From: JAJFFW01 sp965263375
Lineage (GTDB): Bacteria > Pseudomonadota > Alphaproteobacteria > Caulobacterales > Parvularculaceae
Assembly (NCBI GenBank): GCA_965263375.1
Contig: OZ253669.1
Span: 2,418,001 to 2,482,000, forward strand
Direction of reading: 5' to 3'
Length of the DNA: 64,000 nucleotides
In this document: positions 38,208 through 46,686 of the stretch, piece after piece
Layout of the letters: each line of letters starts with the position of its first letter
How positions within the stretch are numbered: the first letter of the stretch is position 1
Made by a program: the position numbers and the translations under genes
Notes under the pieces: generated by a model
What the model saw: the letters and a program-made list of their open reading frames with translations, nothing else
What the model was told of the DNA's origin: nothing
Database searches by the model: none

Positions 38208-38840
38208 CTAAAGCGCGCTTTCCGGAATTAAGATCACATCACCAGGCAAAACAGGCGCATTCGCCGCAATATTGCCCTTACGGATTAAGTCGTTTAAACG
38301 CAGACGATAAGATTGACGATCTTCGCCAGCACCGCGAATAAGAACAGATTTATTGCCCGCCGCAAATTCCGTCAGACCGCCAACAGCGACCATCACGTCA
38401 AGCACAGTCATGCCAGCTTGGTATGGCAAGGCAATCGGCTTTTGCGCTTCGCCCAAAACACGCACCTGCTGGTCAAACGAGCCGGAAAAATCACTTACAA
38501 TAACGGTGACTTCCGGCGCCTTCACATATTCGGTAAGCGCCGTTTCAAGGTCTTGCGCAAGCTCCGAGGGCGTTTTACCTGAAGCAACCATATCAGCCAC
38601 AAGCGGTGTTGAGATACGTCCGTCAGGACGCACCGTTACATCGGTGGACAATTCCGGCGCGCGCCAAACAAAAATCTCAAGCTGATCTAGTGGACCAATT
38701 TGATAATTTGGCCCCTTCGCTGTGGCTTCAGCCGTTGTCATCGGCGCGGTCGGCAGATCACCGCTTAAAATTCCCGATGAGCCGCATCCAGCAAGCAATG
38801 TCATTGCGGCGGCTAGGCCCGCTGTAAAAATCTGTCTCAT
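38208..38840 (-). CDS. Polysaccharide export lipoprotein (Wza-like, TIGR03027-like)
   Basis: 210 residues with a lipoprotein signal peptide (lipobox LLAGC, Cys19). A Poly_export domain starts at YQIGPLDQLEIFVWRAPELS, followed by one SLBB-type domain ending VLPGDVILIPESAL. This is the short type of outer-membrane export channel seen in exosortase A loci, lacking the longer C-terminal helix of E. coli Wza. It lies upstream of the chain-length gene. Confidence 0.92.
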   Translation of the reverse strand: MRQIFTAGLAAAMTLLAGCGSSGILSGDLPTAPMTTAEATAKGPNYQIGPLDQLEIFVWRAPELSTDVTVRPDGRISTPLVADMVASGKTPSELAQDLETALTEYVKAPEVTVIVSDFSGSFDQQVRVLGEAQKPIALPYQAGMTVLDVMVAVGGLTEFAAGNKSVLIRGAGEDRQSYRLRLNDLIRKGNIAANAPVLPGDVILIPESAL

Positions 38841-38941
38841 GGGTTTTACTCATCCTTAATTTACGCCAATAAAGCGTGCCAATTTTACCCAATTCGCCTT
38901 TTGTCCCCTTTATTAAGCAAACCCTTTGCCAATATCGGGAA

Positions 38942-41113
38942 TTAAAACTGTGCGGTTTCTCCACAAGCGTGTAAACGCCCCCAAAAACAAGCGGTTCTTA
39001 AAAGTGCGCTAGCATCTTGCCCGCGTGCAATGCGCGCGCTGGCGCCCCTTTCAGCAACCATCCCATCAGAAGGAACGAAGTGAAAAACCATCTGTTCATG
39101 GTTATCACTAGGACCTTCAGATTCTATTAAACCTAGGGCGGAGGTTGGCGGCGCGGGCGGCGGGGCGCCGCTTTCTAGCCGCTCAATCTCGGTTAATATG
39201 TCCAGGGCGGACGGGTTTCTCTTTAAAATGGCGCGCAACAGTGCCATGGCTTCTTTTTCTTTACCAAGCTGTTGCATATAGACCGAATAGGCTTTCGCCC
39301 TGCCCGGCGCGGATGGGTCAGCGAACAATAATCGGCGACTAACCGCCACGGCGGCCTTTGTGTCCCCCAAAAATGCAAGTGTCCGCGCTTTGAAAGGGCT
39401 GTCGCCCATATCTTTTGCCGCAGTCTTTCGAAACCCTTCCAACTGCTCCGCCGTACCATTTTGCGATAGCAGGGAAACATAAAACTGGACCGTATGGGGT
39501 GTATTTAATACTTCATTAATAATATTTGCTAACTGATTAATGGCTTCATCCCTATCACCACTAACGACATGTAACCTTGAAAGCCAAATACGCGCAGAAG
39601 TATGTTTGGCGTTTTGCGCCAGATGCATCTGCAATCGCGATTGCGCTGACGAAACCTCTCCCCTCGCGACATCAGCCAGCGTTCTTAGTAACAGCGCATG
39701 GTCAAATGAAGCAGCCTTATTCAAGACGTCATCCAACAGACCAACCGCAGCATCGGGACGTTGCTGCCGCAAAAGATCTTCACTGTGCAAGACACGCGCA
39801 AGGAGACTGAGCGGTCCATCATTGGTTTGTGGCGCCTTCAACTTTTCCACGTAACGACCATTTGCTAAAGAAAGAAAATCTTCAAATTGGCTAAGGTCAT
39901 CAACACTCGGCCCCAAGATGAAACTGTGGCTCGTGTTTGGCGTAAATTTGGCATCGGCCTCAGCACTCTGAACCGCCTTATAAGCTGCGTTAAAGTCGCT
40001 CTTAAGAGCGGCCAATTGAAAGCGGCGAAACTCAGCCAACAGCGGATTAATCACCTCTAGGCGATCTGCTAATTCTTCCGCACGAATATGGTCACCCGAC
40101 CTAATTGCTAAATCTGTACTAAGATCAAGGGCAGCCCAATCTTTGGGCGCTCTATTGAGCCGGCGCTCTAACAAAGCAAGCGCTTGACGCGCATCACCTG
40201 CGCGATAATTTGCTAACACACGCAGTAATACACCGCGTGATAGGCCAGCCCCCATGGTCGAGCCACCGCTTAATAAACGCTGCGCGTCTACTGGCGCGCC
40301 TTCATGAAGGCGCAAAATCGCTGCTAGGTTTACCCCATCGCTATCTTGACGACCGGAAACGCCCCCCCGAACATGTTGACTAGCAAAACGCGCATTTCGC
40401 GCTTTTAGCGCTTCACGTACTGTCTTCAGGTCCCCTTCGCGCAATGCAGTTTCAATCATATATGCGTCTGCTCGGAGCGGATCATACCCATATTCCAAAG
40501 CACGCTTTACGGACGAACGCGCCACGGCGAAATCATTTTCGTCAAGAGCAAGCCGTGCACGTAGCGCCCAAACTGCGCCGCCTAATCGCCGAATGTCAGA
40601 TTGCAGCAATAGCCGAACATCCCGCAAGGCGGCGGCCTCGTCGCCAAGGGCATAGGCGCTGCGGGCCGCCAAAAATAGCGCATGCAAATTTACACCAGCG
40701 CCTGAGGAAAGTCGGTCCGCAACGTTACGCGCCTGTCGAAACTTACCTTGAGCAAAAAGCGCCCTGCCTCGATAAAGGGCGCGCTCTTCGATTGGCGCAT
40801 GGGCGTCACGCGCCACTTTGATGACATCGCTATATTCCCCAGCGACATATAAAGACTTTAACAACTTTAGTTGAGACTGAGCATTCGGTTCTGCACGATA
40901 GTCAGCTTTCATCGAACCAATCTGTGCACGCTGCGATCGCAAATCAATCTGGGGCGTTAATTTTCCATTATCGGCATTTTGGGAAGATGCGGGATTGAGC
41001 CTAGCGACAAAAACGAAGGCGCAAACAGCTAACGCCACGCCAAACACAACGATCAGCATCTTGCGGCGCCAAGCCATTAAGGAAAGTGAAAGATCCGTTT
41101 CGCCGCCCGCCAT
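38942..41113 (-). CDS. TPR-repeat membrane protein of the EPS locus
   Basis: 723 residues. A short cytosolic head is followed by one membrane span (MLIVVFGVALAVCAFVFVA). The remainder is a series of degenerate TPR helices (for example ALYRGRALFAQGKFRQARNVADRL) in the periplasm. By place it corresponds to the PrsT TPR protein of exosortase A loci, but it has a membrane span and no lipobox. The N-terminus at 41113 is a choice; a TTG ten codons upstream is in frame. A scaffold role in EPS secretion is inferred. Confidence 0.75.
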   Translation of the reverse strand: MAGGETDLSLSLMAWRRKMLIVVFGVALAVCAFVFVARLNPASSQNADNGKLTPQIDLRSQRAQIGSMKADYRAEPNAQSQLKLLKSLYVAGEYSDVIKVARDAHAPIEERALYRGRALFAQGKFRQARNVADRLSSGAGVNLHALFLAARSAYALGDEAAALRDVRLLLQSDIRRLGGAVWALRARLALDENDFAVARSSVKRALEYGYDPLRADAYMIETALREGDLKTVREALKARNARFASQHVRGGVSGRQDSDGVNLAAILRLHEGAPVDAQRLLSGGSTMGAGLSRGVLLRVLANYRAGDARQALALLERRLNRAPKDWAALDLSTDLAIRSGDHIRAEELADRLEVINPLLAEFRRFQLAALKSDFNAAYKAVQSAEADAKFTPNTSHSFILGPSVDDLSQFEDFLSLANGRYVEKLKAPQTNDGPLSLLARVLHSEDLLRQQRPDAAVGLLDDVLNKAASFDHALLLRTLADVARGEVSSAQSRLQMHLAQNAKHTSARIWLSRLHVVSGDRDEAINQLANIINEVLNTPHTVQFYVSLLSQNGTAEQLEGFRKTAAKDMGDSPFKARTLAFLGDTKAAVAVSRRLLFADPSAPGRAKAYSVYMQQLGKEKEAMALLRAILKRNPSALDILTEIERLESGAPPPAPPTSALGLIESEGPSDNHEQMVFHFVPSDGMVAERGASARIARGQDASALLRTACFWGRLHACGETAQF

Positions 41114-41229
41114 AATCCCATCTCTTCGTGACGTTACCGCCAAAGATAGGGACGATCATAAGTAACAGACGTTTACAATGACTGGACAAACAAGTGCGAA
41201 CTGTAAAATTCGCGAAAAATTGCTTGAAT

Positions 41230-41982
41230 TTACCGGCTGCCGATACCGAAAAAAGCAACACGCACGGTCATCAAGACGATCAACGCATCACGAAACATGC
41301 TGAACTGATTAATATACTCTAAATCAAACACAAGCTTTTTACGCGCATCATCCACCGAAGCGCCATATTCATGTTTGACCTGCGCCCAACCCGTAATGCC
41401 TGGCTTCACGCGATGGCGCAGATGATAGTCTGGAATTTCTTTTTCTAAAATTTCTACAAATTCAGGGCGCTCTGGGCGCGGACCAACAAAACTCATTTCG
41501 CCTTGAATAACATTAATCGCTTGCGGAATCTCATCGATACGAAAATGGCGGATGATTTTACCGATGCGGGTAACACGTGTATCATTTTGGGTCGCCCAAA
41601 CAGCGCCATCTTTTTCTGCATCTGTTCCCATTGAACGGAACTTATATATCTCAAAAACCTTACCATCCCTACCGACACGCTTTTGGCGATAAAAAACCGG
41701 CCCTGGCGTATCAAAAGGAATGGCAATAGCAACAAGAATTAAGACAGGTGCTGTGAAGATTAAAATGCCTATAGCAGCAGCAATGTCAAACACGCGCTTC
41801 CACAGCTGATCCCCCTCATCGTGCGTTTGAAGATATGGCGCGTTCTTACGGCGACCAAAAACTTGATTACCATGCCTTTGCTCGCGAAATACGCCGCCGT
41901 CAGCCACCCGCAGCAAATGACCGCGAAATAAAGCCGCTATACCAATCAAACCTGAAACGAAGCTGTACAAAATCACGGACAC
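41230..41982 (-). CDS. Undecaprenyl-phosphate sugar-1-phosphate transferase (short form)
   Basis: Initiates EPS repeat-unit synthesis by moving a sugar phosphate onto the C55 carrier. The bac_transf domain starts KRVFDIAAAIGILIFTAPVL. It has FYRQKRVGRDGKVFEIYKFRSM and FVGPRPERPEFV, and ends with RVKPGITGWAQV. The start is GTG at 41982 with AGGGG at a good distance, giving 250 residues. The related exosortase-locus enzyme (TIGR03013) is about 450 residues; the four-span and CoA-binding-like N-terminal part is reduced to one short hydrophobic lead. A longer in-frame start at 42045 lacks support. First gene of the EPS operon. Confidence 0.88.
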   Translation of the reverse strand: MSVILYSFVSGLIGIAALFRGHLLRVADGGVFREQRHGNQVFGRRKNAPYLQTHDEGDQLWKRVFDIAAAIGILIFTAPVLILVAIAIPFDTPGPVFYRQKRVGRDGKVFEIYKFRSMGTDAEKDGAVWATQNDTRVTRIGKIIRHFRIDEIPQAINVIQGEMSFVGPRPERPEFVEILEKEIPDYHLRHRVKPGITGWAQVKHEYGASVDDARKKLVFDLEYINQFSMFRDALIVLMTVRVAFFGIGSR

Positions 41983-42155
41983 TGTATTTCCCCTACAAGC
42001 GCTATTTTGTTTCGAGATGAAACAACCATATGGGGTATGCAGCACAGAGCATGCCTATTGGCGTCTTTTAATGGCGGACAGGCTCGCTCTAAGGGAACTT
42101 TAAAGCTCCTATGAAAGAGTACGCCCGGATTTGAAGAAGACTGCGCGATGTCGGT

Positions 42156-44360
42156 ATGAAAATATTAACCTTAACAACTCTTTATCCGAATGCGGAAATG
42201 CCTAACCATGGGGTGTTTGTTGAACACCGCCTGCGTGCCTATAGAGAAAAAAGTGGCGCCGACATTCGCGTTGTCGCGCCAATACCCTGGTTTCCTTTTT
42301 CTAGTAATATATTTGGTTCCTATGGGGCCTTTGCCAGGGCGCCGAAAACAGAAACCCGTTACGGCGTCACGGTTGAGCACCCCCGCTACGCCATCCCGCC
42401 GAAAATAGGCATGACTTACGCCGCTTACGCTTTAGAGCGATGTTTTTTTAAGGCGGCACAAAAACAATTAGAACAAGGCTGGGACTTTGACCTTATCGAC
42501 GCCCATTATCTATATCCAGATGGCGTCGCCGCACAAAAAGTTGCAGAGCGCTTAGGCAAGCCCATTGTCATGACCGCCCGCGGCACGGATGTAAGTTTAA
42601 TACCAAACTTCCCACGCCAAAAATCTATGATTTTAAATGCAGTGCGCAAAGCAGATCGTGTCGTTTGTGTCGCCAAAGCCTTAAAAGACGCCCTTATCGA
42701 CTTGGAAGCGCCCGAAGAAAAAATCACTGTGCTGCGCAACGGCGTCGATCTAAAGTTATTCAAACCATTTGATAAAACGGCCATGCGGGAAAAATATGGT
42801 CTTCCGTCGGATGTCAAAATCATCGCGAGCGTCGGGCATTTAATTACCCGTAAAGGGCATGATCTGGTTATTCGCGCTGTTGAAAATATTCCGAATACTA
42901 TTTTGATTATTGTTGGCGCAGGGCCAGAGCGCAAAGCATTGGAAAACCTTGCGCTAAACTTGGGCGTTCAAACGCGCGTTACGTTCCTTGGCCCGATACC
43001 TAATGAGCAAATGGCCGAAATTTATAGCGCCGCTGATGTACTCGCCCTTGCTTCGACCCGTGAGGGATGGCCCAATGTGTTATTAGAAGCGATGGCTTGC
43101 GGCACGCCTGCGGTCGCCGCACCAATCTGGGGTTGCGGAGAAGTTATCACGGCGCCGGCCGCCGGAAAACTCGCCAAAGAGCGCACCTCGCAAAGCATAA
43201 CGACTGCACTAAAGGACGTTCTTGGCCATCCGCCAACGCGCGATGAAACCCGTACCTATGCGGAGGGATTTTCGTGGGATGAAACCTCAACCGGGCTTCA
43301 TAAACTTTTCCTTAGCGCCGTAAAGAAGAAAAAGATGGGCGCTAAGACGCCTCAACGTCCATTCAAGCTATCAAATAACCCCAGCACGCCAAAGCTAATT
43401 GTCACCATTGACACAGAAGAAGCCTTTGACTGGTCAAGCTTTGACAAAGAAGAAAAGCATCGTGTCTGTCCGACAGCGGATATAACCCCTTTCCAAGAAC
43501 TTTGCGAAAAAATTGGGGTCCAACCGCTTTATTTCTTAACGCATCCACTTTTAGAGGATGATGAGACGGTTACTTACTTCCGCACACTTCAAAAAAATGG
43601 GCGCGCTAACCTTGGTTTGCATCTACATCAATGGACAACGCCCGCGCCAGCCTCGATCGCCGGTCAGCATGTCAGTGAGTATTACTCCTTCCAAAAGAAC
43701 CTGCCGCAAGCGCTATACGCTCAAAAACTGAACGTCTTAAGTAACGCTTTTCAAAGCGCCATTGGCGTAAAAGCAAACGCCCACCGGGCGGGGCGTTACG
43801 GCGTTGATGAAAACAGCTATGCGGCCCTCGCCGCGATTGGCGTTACCCATGATTTCAGCCCATCACCCGCCTTTGACCAATCTTTTGCCGGCGGCCCTGA
43901 CTTTACGCCAATGTCGAATGCACCCTTCAACATCACAGTCGATAGCGGTGACAACATAGCAGTGACCCCGGTGTGCGGCGCACGCGCATTACGCCGTACA
44001 CGCTGGTTCTTACCCCAAAATGGCGGGGCAAGTGGTTTTGGCGTATCGAATAATATATACGCAAACACAATTATGCCGCGCATTACGGCGCCAATGCGGC
44101 TTACATGCGAAGGAACCGAGCTTGATGATCTTAAAGCGCTTACAAAATCGCTTATAAAAGAAAACACACCTGTACTGACTTTTTCATTCCACTCAACAAG
44201 CTTTAGCCTTGGCGGCACGCCCTATGCTCAAAATGTTGACGCAATTAAGAAAATGCTTGAGACGACAACGCGCTTTTTTGACTTTTTTAAAAACGATCTT
44301 GGCGGCGCTTTCTTAAGCCTTCCCGCCCTTGAAGATTATTATAATGGCGGCGCGCGTTAA
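42156..44360 (+). CDS. GT4 glycosyltransferase fused to a WalW-type deacetylase-like domain
   Basis: 734 residues. Residues 1 to about 390 are a GT4 glycosyltransferase (TLYPNAEMPNHGVFVEHRL, VMTARGTDVSLIPNFPRQK, ASTREGWPNVLLEAMACGTP). A short Lys/Pro-rich linker follows. From about 410 the WalW-like polysaccharide deacetylase-family domain begins (KLIVTIDTEEAFDWSSFD, LGLHLHQWTTPAP, NAHRAGRYGVDEN, FSFHSTSF). Separately encoded homologues of both halves are known from alphaproteobacterial EPS loci; the fusion is in frame. It is divergent from the rest of the EPS operon, with a 173-nt shared promoter region. Probably adds and trims a sugar of the EPS. Confidence 0.88.
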   Translation: MKILTLTTLYPNAEMPNHGVFVEHRLRAYREKSGADIRVVAPIPWFPFSSNIFGSYGAFARAPKTETRYGVTVEHPRYAIPPKIGMTYAAYALERCFFKAAQKQLEQGWDFDLIDAHYLYPDGVAAQKVAERLGKPIVMTARGTDVSLIPNFPRQKSMILNAVRKADRVVCVAKALKDALIDLEAPEEKITVLRNGVDLKLFKPFDKTAMREKYGLPSDVKIIASVGHLITRKGHDLVIRAVENIPNTILIIVGAGPERKALENLALNLGVQTRVTFLGPIPNEQMAEIYSAADVLALASTREGWPNVLLEAMACGTPAVAAPIWGCGEVITAPAAGKLAKERTSQSITTALKDVLGHPPTRDETRTYAEGFSWDETSTGLHKLFLSAVKKKKMGAKTPQRPFKLSNNPSTPKLIVTIDTEEAFDWSSFDKEEKHRVCPTADITPFQELCEKIGVQPLYFLTHPLLEDDETVTYFRTLQKNGRANLGLHLHQWTTPAPASIAGQHVSEYYSFQKNLPQALYAQKLNVLSNAFQSAIGVKANAHRAGRYGVDENSYAALAAIGVTHDFSPSPAFDQSFAGGPDFTPMSNAPFNITVDSGDNIAVTPVCGARALRRTRWFLPQNGGASGFGVSNNIYANTIMPRITAPMRLTCEGTELDDLKALTKSLIKENTPVLTFSFHSTSFSLGGTPYAQNVDAIKKMLETTTRFFDFFKNDLGGAFLSLPALEDYYNGGAR

Positions 44361-44373
44361 CCCTTTTTTATCC

Positions 44374-44388
44374 TTAACCAGTCGTTAA
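44374..44388 (+). promoter_or_regulatory. CtrA-type box upstream of fliO
   Basis: TTAACCAGTCGTTAA is an exact TTAA-N7-TTAA, the established CtrA binding motif. It ends 59 nt before the fliO ATG, a typical promoter-overlapping distance. It suggests cell-cycle control of fliO as for class II flagellar genes in Caulobacter. A one-site match of an AT-rich 8-base core can also arise by chance. Confidence 0.6.
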
Positions 44389-44447
44389 GGCGTCAGCGCT
44401 TATTTTAGCGATCAATTATGGGCACTTGCGCCGAAAGATGATCGCTT

Positions 44448-44903
44448 ATGGAAATCGCCGATATCAGCCGGATAATCTACGCCTTTTTAGGGGTTTTGAT
44501 CCTTATGGCGATCTCAGCTTATTTGGCGAAAAAACTAGGCCTTGCGGGCGGTGTGAATTTGAACGCCCAAAAACGTCTTTCCATTGTGGAATCAACCACC
44601 CTTGATGCGCGGCGGCGTCTGGTTATCGTTCAATGCGACGGTCAAGAACATCTATTGCTCTTAGGCCCTAGCCAAGAAACCGTCGTCATGCGCAATTTAC
44701 CTGCTAGGAAGAACGCCCCAGCCTCAAACGACCGCGCCAACCAGCCAGACGTGCAAATCCCCACTTTTGCTGAGGCCTTTAAAAAGCTGCAAAAATTTAG
44801 TGAAACCGTTCAGAAAAAAGATGATGAGAAGCTGACCGAAACGGCGCAAACAAGCGATGCTTCAGCCAATCAATCTGACAACACGAAGGCGCATCAAGCA
44901 TGA
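44448..44903 (+). CDS. fliO: Flagellar biosynthesis protein FliO-like
   Basis: 151 residues. One membrane span (ISRIIYAFLGVLILMAISAYLA) is followed by the FliO cytosolic domain, with the recognisable KRLSIVESTTLDARRRLVIVQCDGQEHLLLLG. The Lys/Gln-rich tail is variable. FliO helps assemble the FliPQR export gate. No other flagellar gene is in the window, so it stands apart from a flagellar cluster. It sits behind a CtrA-type box and overlaps a 33-codon ORF at its 3' end. Confidence 0.82.
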   Translation: MEIADISRIIYAFLGVLILMAISAYLAKKLGLAGGVNLNAQKRLSIVESTTLDARRRLVIVQCDGQEHLLLLGPSQETVVMRNLPARKNAPASNDRANQPDVQIPTFAEAFKKLQKFSETVQKKDDEKLTETAQTSDASANQSDNTKAHQA

Positions 44904-45001
44904 TCTCTGCTTTTATTCGCCGACTTCATTGGCCACGCGTTTTGGATAAAACCCTTCTAGCCTTGGGTTTTTTAGGCCTGTTGACCTTGTTTTCAGTTTA
45001 A
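44900..45001 (+). CDS. 33-residue membrane micro-ORF coupled to fliO
   Basis: The ATG overlaps the fliO stop as ATGA, a classic coupling arrangement, and the frame ends TAA at 45001. The peptide begins MISAFIRRLHWPRVLDKTLL: a basic, aromatic head, then about 16 hydrophobic residues (LLALGFLGLLTLFSV) to the end. This is consistent with a small single-span membrane peptide. No relative is recognised. A chance ORF is possible because the fliO stop always creates a neighbouring frame. Confidence 0.45.
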   Translation: MISAFIRRLHWPRVLDKTLLALGFLGLLTLFSV

Positions 45002-45016
45002 AACATCCCCTGAAAA

Positions 45017-45664
45017 TCAAGCAGCTGCTTTGCGTCGACCTTTTACGCGGGATGTCACCTCATCCATCAGGGCAGATAATTCCTGCGCCGCAGTGCTTGT
45101 TTTAGCTGTTTCTAAAACGCCAGCCCCCCCAGCCATGCTTTCCACAAAAGCGGTGCGATTGCCAAGTTCTGTTTTCGCAACCGGAAGGTTGTATTTAATG
45201 ATCTGTCGGCGGATTTCATCAGCAATCCGCGCCCGCGCAGGGGCGCGATTAATGACAAAAAGAACATCACGACCAGCCTCGCCGACCGCTTCAGCCGTCG
45301 GCATGGAGGCCTGAAGGTCAATCGGCGATAATTGCATGGGCGTTAAAACCAGATCCGCTGAGGCGATCGCTCGCTTAACGCTCAGGTCAATCGTTGGCGG
45401 CGTGTCAATAATCAAAACATCGGGCTTCACACGGCGCATATGAGCGGTAATGCCCATCTTATTGAGAATAACGCCGTGAAATAGCGGGTCATCTTCTTGG
45501 CGCTCACGACGTGCAGCGGCCCAACCGGCAAAGCTTTGCTGCTCGTCGAAATCAATACCAAGAACTGAACGCCCGCTTTGAATAAAGCCGCTGGCCAATT
45601 GACAGGCTAAAGTGGTTTTTCCTGCGCCGCCTTTACGCTGCGCAATCGTGATTGCAAAGGTCAT
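45017..45664 (-). CDS. Orphan ParA/MinD-family ATPase
   Basis: 215 residues. The deviant Walker A KGGAGKTTLA is at 11-20, the Walker A' aspartate is in GIDFDEQQS, and Walker B is DVLIIDTPP. This is the chromosomal ParA-like type with no N-terminal DNA-binding domain and no adjacent parB. Relatives position cell structures such as chemoreceptor clusters or act in segregation. Which applies here cannot be told. Its stop faces the end of the fliO-micro-ORF pair only 15 nt away. Confidence 0.88.
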   Translation of the reverse strand: MTFAITIAQRKGGAGKTTLACQLASGFIQSGRSVLGIDFDEQQSFAGWAAARRERQEDDPLFHGVILNKMGITAHMRRVKPDVLIIDTPPTIDLSVKRAIASADLVLTPMQLSPIDLQASMPTAEAVGEAGRDVLFVINRAPARARIADEIRRQIIKYNLPVAKTELGNRTAFVESMAGGAGVLETAKTSTAAQELSALMDEVTSRVKGRRKAAA

Positions 45665-45843
45665 GATAACGCCGCCCCAATATCAAAATACATCAGGAAC
45701 GTGCATCGATTCGCAGTGGGCGCAACCACCCATGATTGTGCGACCAAATACAAATCGACGATCACTTATTTCAAATCCCGCTCATCGCAAGATTAAGAAT
45801 AATCGGGGGGTTGTTGCATAAATTCTCAAGCAAACTGAAATAG

Positions 45844-46224
45844 CTAAGCGCTCGCGTTTACATCTTCTTGCGCAGCGGGCGTAATCGTAACGCTTTCCCC
45901 ACAACCACAGGCATCCGTTTGGTTAGGATTGTTAAAGACAAACCGTTGGGCGAGCTTTTCCGTTACAAAATCGATCTGTGTCCCGATTAAGAACAAGATT
46001 GCTTTCGGATCGATAAGGATTTTAACCCCGTTGTCTTCCACAACTTCGTCAAGCGGCGCGGCTTGGCTGGCGTAATCCATGGTATATTCCATACCTGCAC
46101 ATCCGCCATTTTTGACGCCAATTTTCACGCCGATATAATTTTCATCAGCGCTCGCCATAATCTCTTGCATACGGCCAGCGGCGGCATCGGTCAATGTGAC
46201 GACCTTCGGTCTTGGTCTCGCCAT
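45844..46224 (-). CDS. sufA: A-type Fe-S carrier SufA
   Basis: Carries Fe-S clusters from the SufBCD scaffold to target proteins. The 126-residue HesB/IscA protein has the three conserved Cys: C42 in GGCAGMEY and C106 and C108 in DACGCGES. The start at 46224 has AGGAG 9 nt upstream; a start seven codons earlier would overlap sufT. Last gene of the suf operon. ErpA is an alternative name for the same fold, but the operon context favours SufA. Confidence 0.93.
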   Translation of the reverse strand: MARPRPKVVTLTDAAAGRMQEIMASADENYIGVKIGVKNGGCAGMEYTMDYASQAAPLDEVVEDNGVKILIDPKAILFLIGTQIDFVTEKLAQRFVFNNPNQTDACGCGESVTITPAAQEDVNASA

Positions 46225-46235
46225 TTTAAACGCTC

Positions 46236-46682
46236 CTACAACCACCCAAGCTCAAGCTTAGCTTCTTCAGACATATTGTCAGGTGTCCAAGGGGGCTCAA
46301 ACACCATATTGACGGTGACGTCTTCAACACCTTCAACGCCGCGCACGGCCCCTTCGACCCAACCCGGCATCTCGCCCGCGACTGGACAGCCCGGCGCCGT
46401 CAGCGTCATATCAATCGTCAATAAACGATTGTCAGAAATATCTACCTTATAAATAAGGCCTAATTCGTAAATATCGACCGGAATTTCTGGGTCATAAACC
46501 GTCTTTAAGGACTTTACGACATCCGCGGTAATCCTCTCCAACTCTTGAGTTGGAATGGGCGTCGGCGCTGGCTCGCTTGCAGCTTCTTGCGCGGGCGATG
46601 CACTATCTTCCGCCCGTTCTGTTGCGATCGGCGCATCTCCGCCATTTTTTAAATCAATTACGTCGCGCATGGTTTCCATCAT
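46236..46682 (-). CDS. sufT: SufT-type Fe-S assembly protein (DUF59/MIP18)
   Basis: 148 residues. The N-terminal 50 are Ala/Pro-rich and variable. The DUF59 domain then follows with VYDPEIPVDIYELGLIYKV and the Cys-containing TAPGCPVAGEMPGWVEGAV. Known members help mature Fe-S proteins under high demand. It starts 4 nt after the sufS stop and precedes sufA, the usual alphaproteobacterial order. Confidence 0.93.
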   Translation of the reverse strand: MMETMRDVIDLKNGGDAPIATERAEDSASPAQEAASEPAPTPIPTQELERITADVVKSLKTVYDPEIPVDIYELGLIYKVDISDNRLLTIDMTLTAPGCPVAGEMPGWVEGAVRGVEGVEDVTVNMVFEPPWTPDNMSEEAKLELGWL

Positions 46683-46686
46683 TAGA

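Noticed and set aside
28116..44360. Exosortase (xrtA/epsH) or PEP-CTERM protein in the EPS locus
   Set aside because: No protein with an eight-span exosortase pattern or a PEP-TM-basic tail was found.
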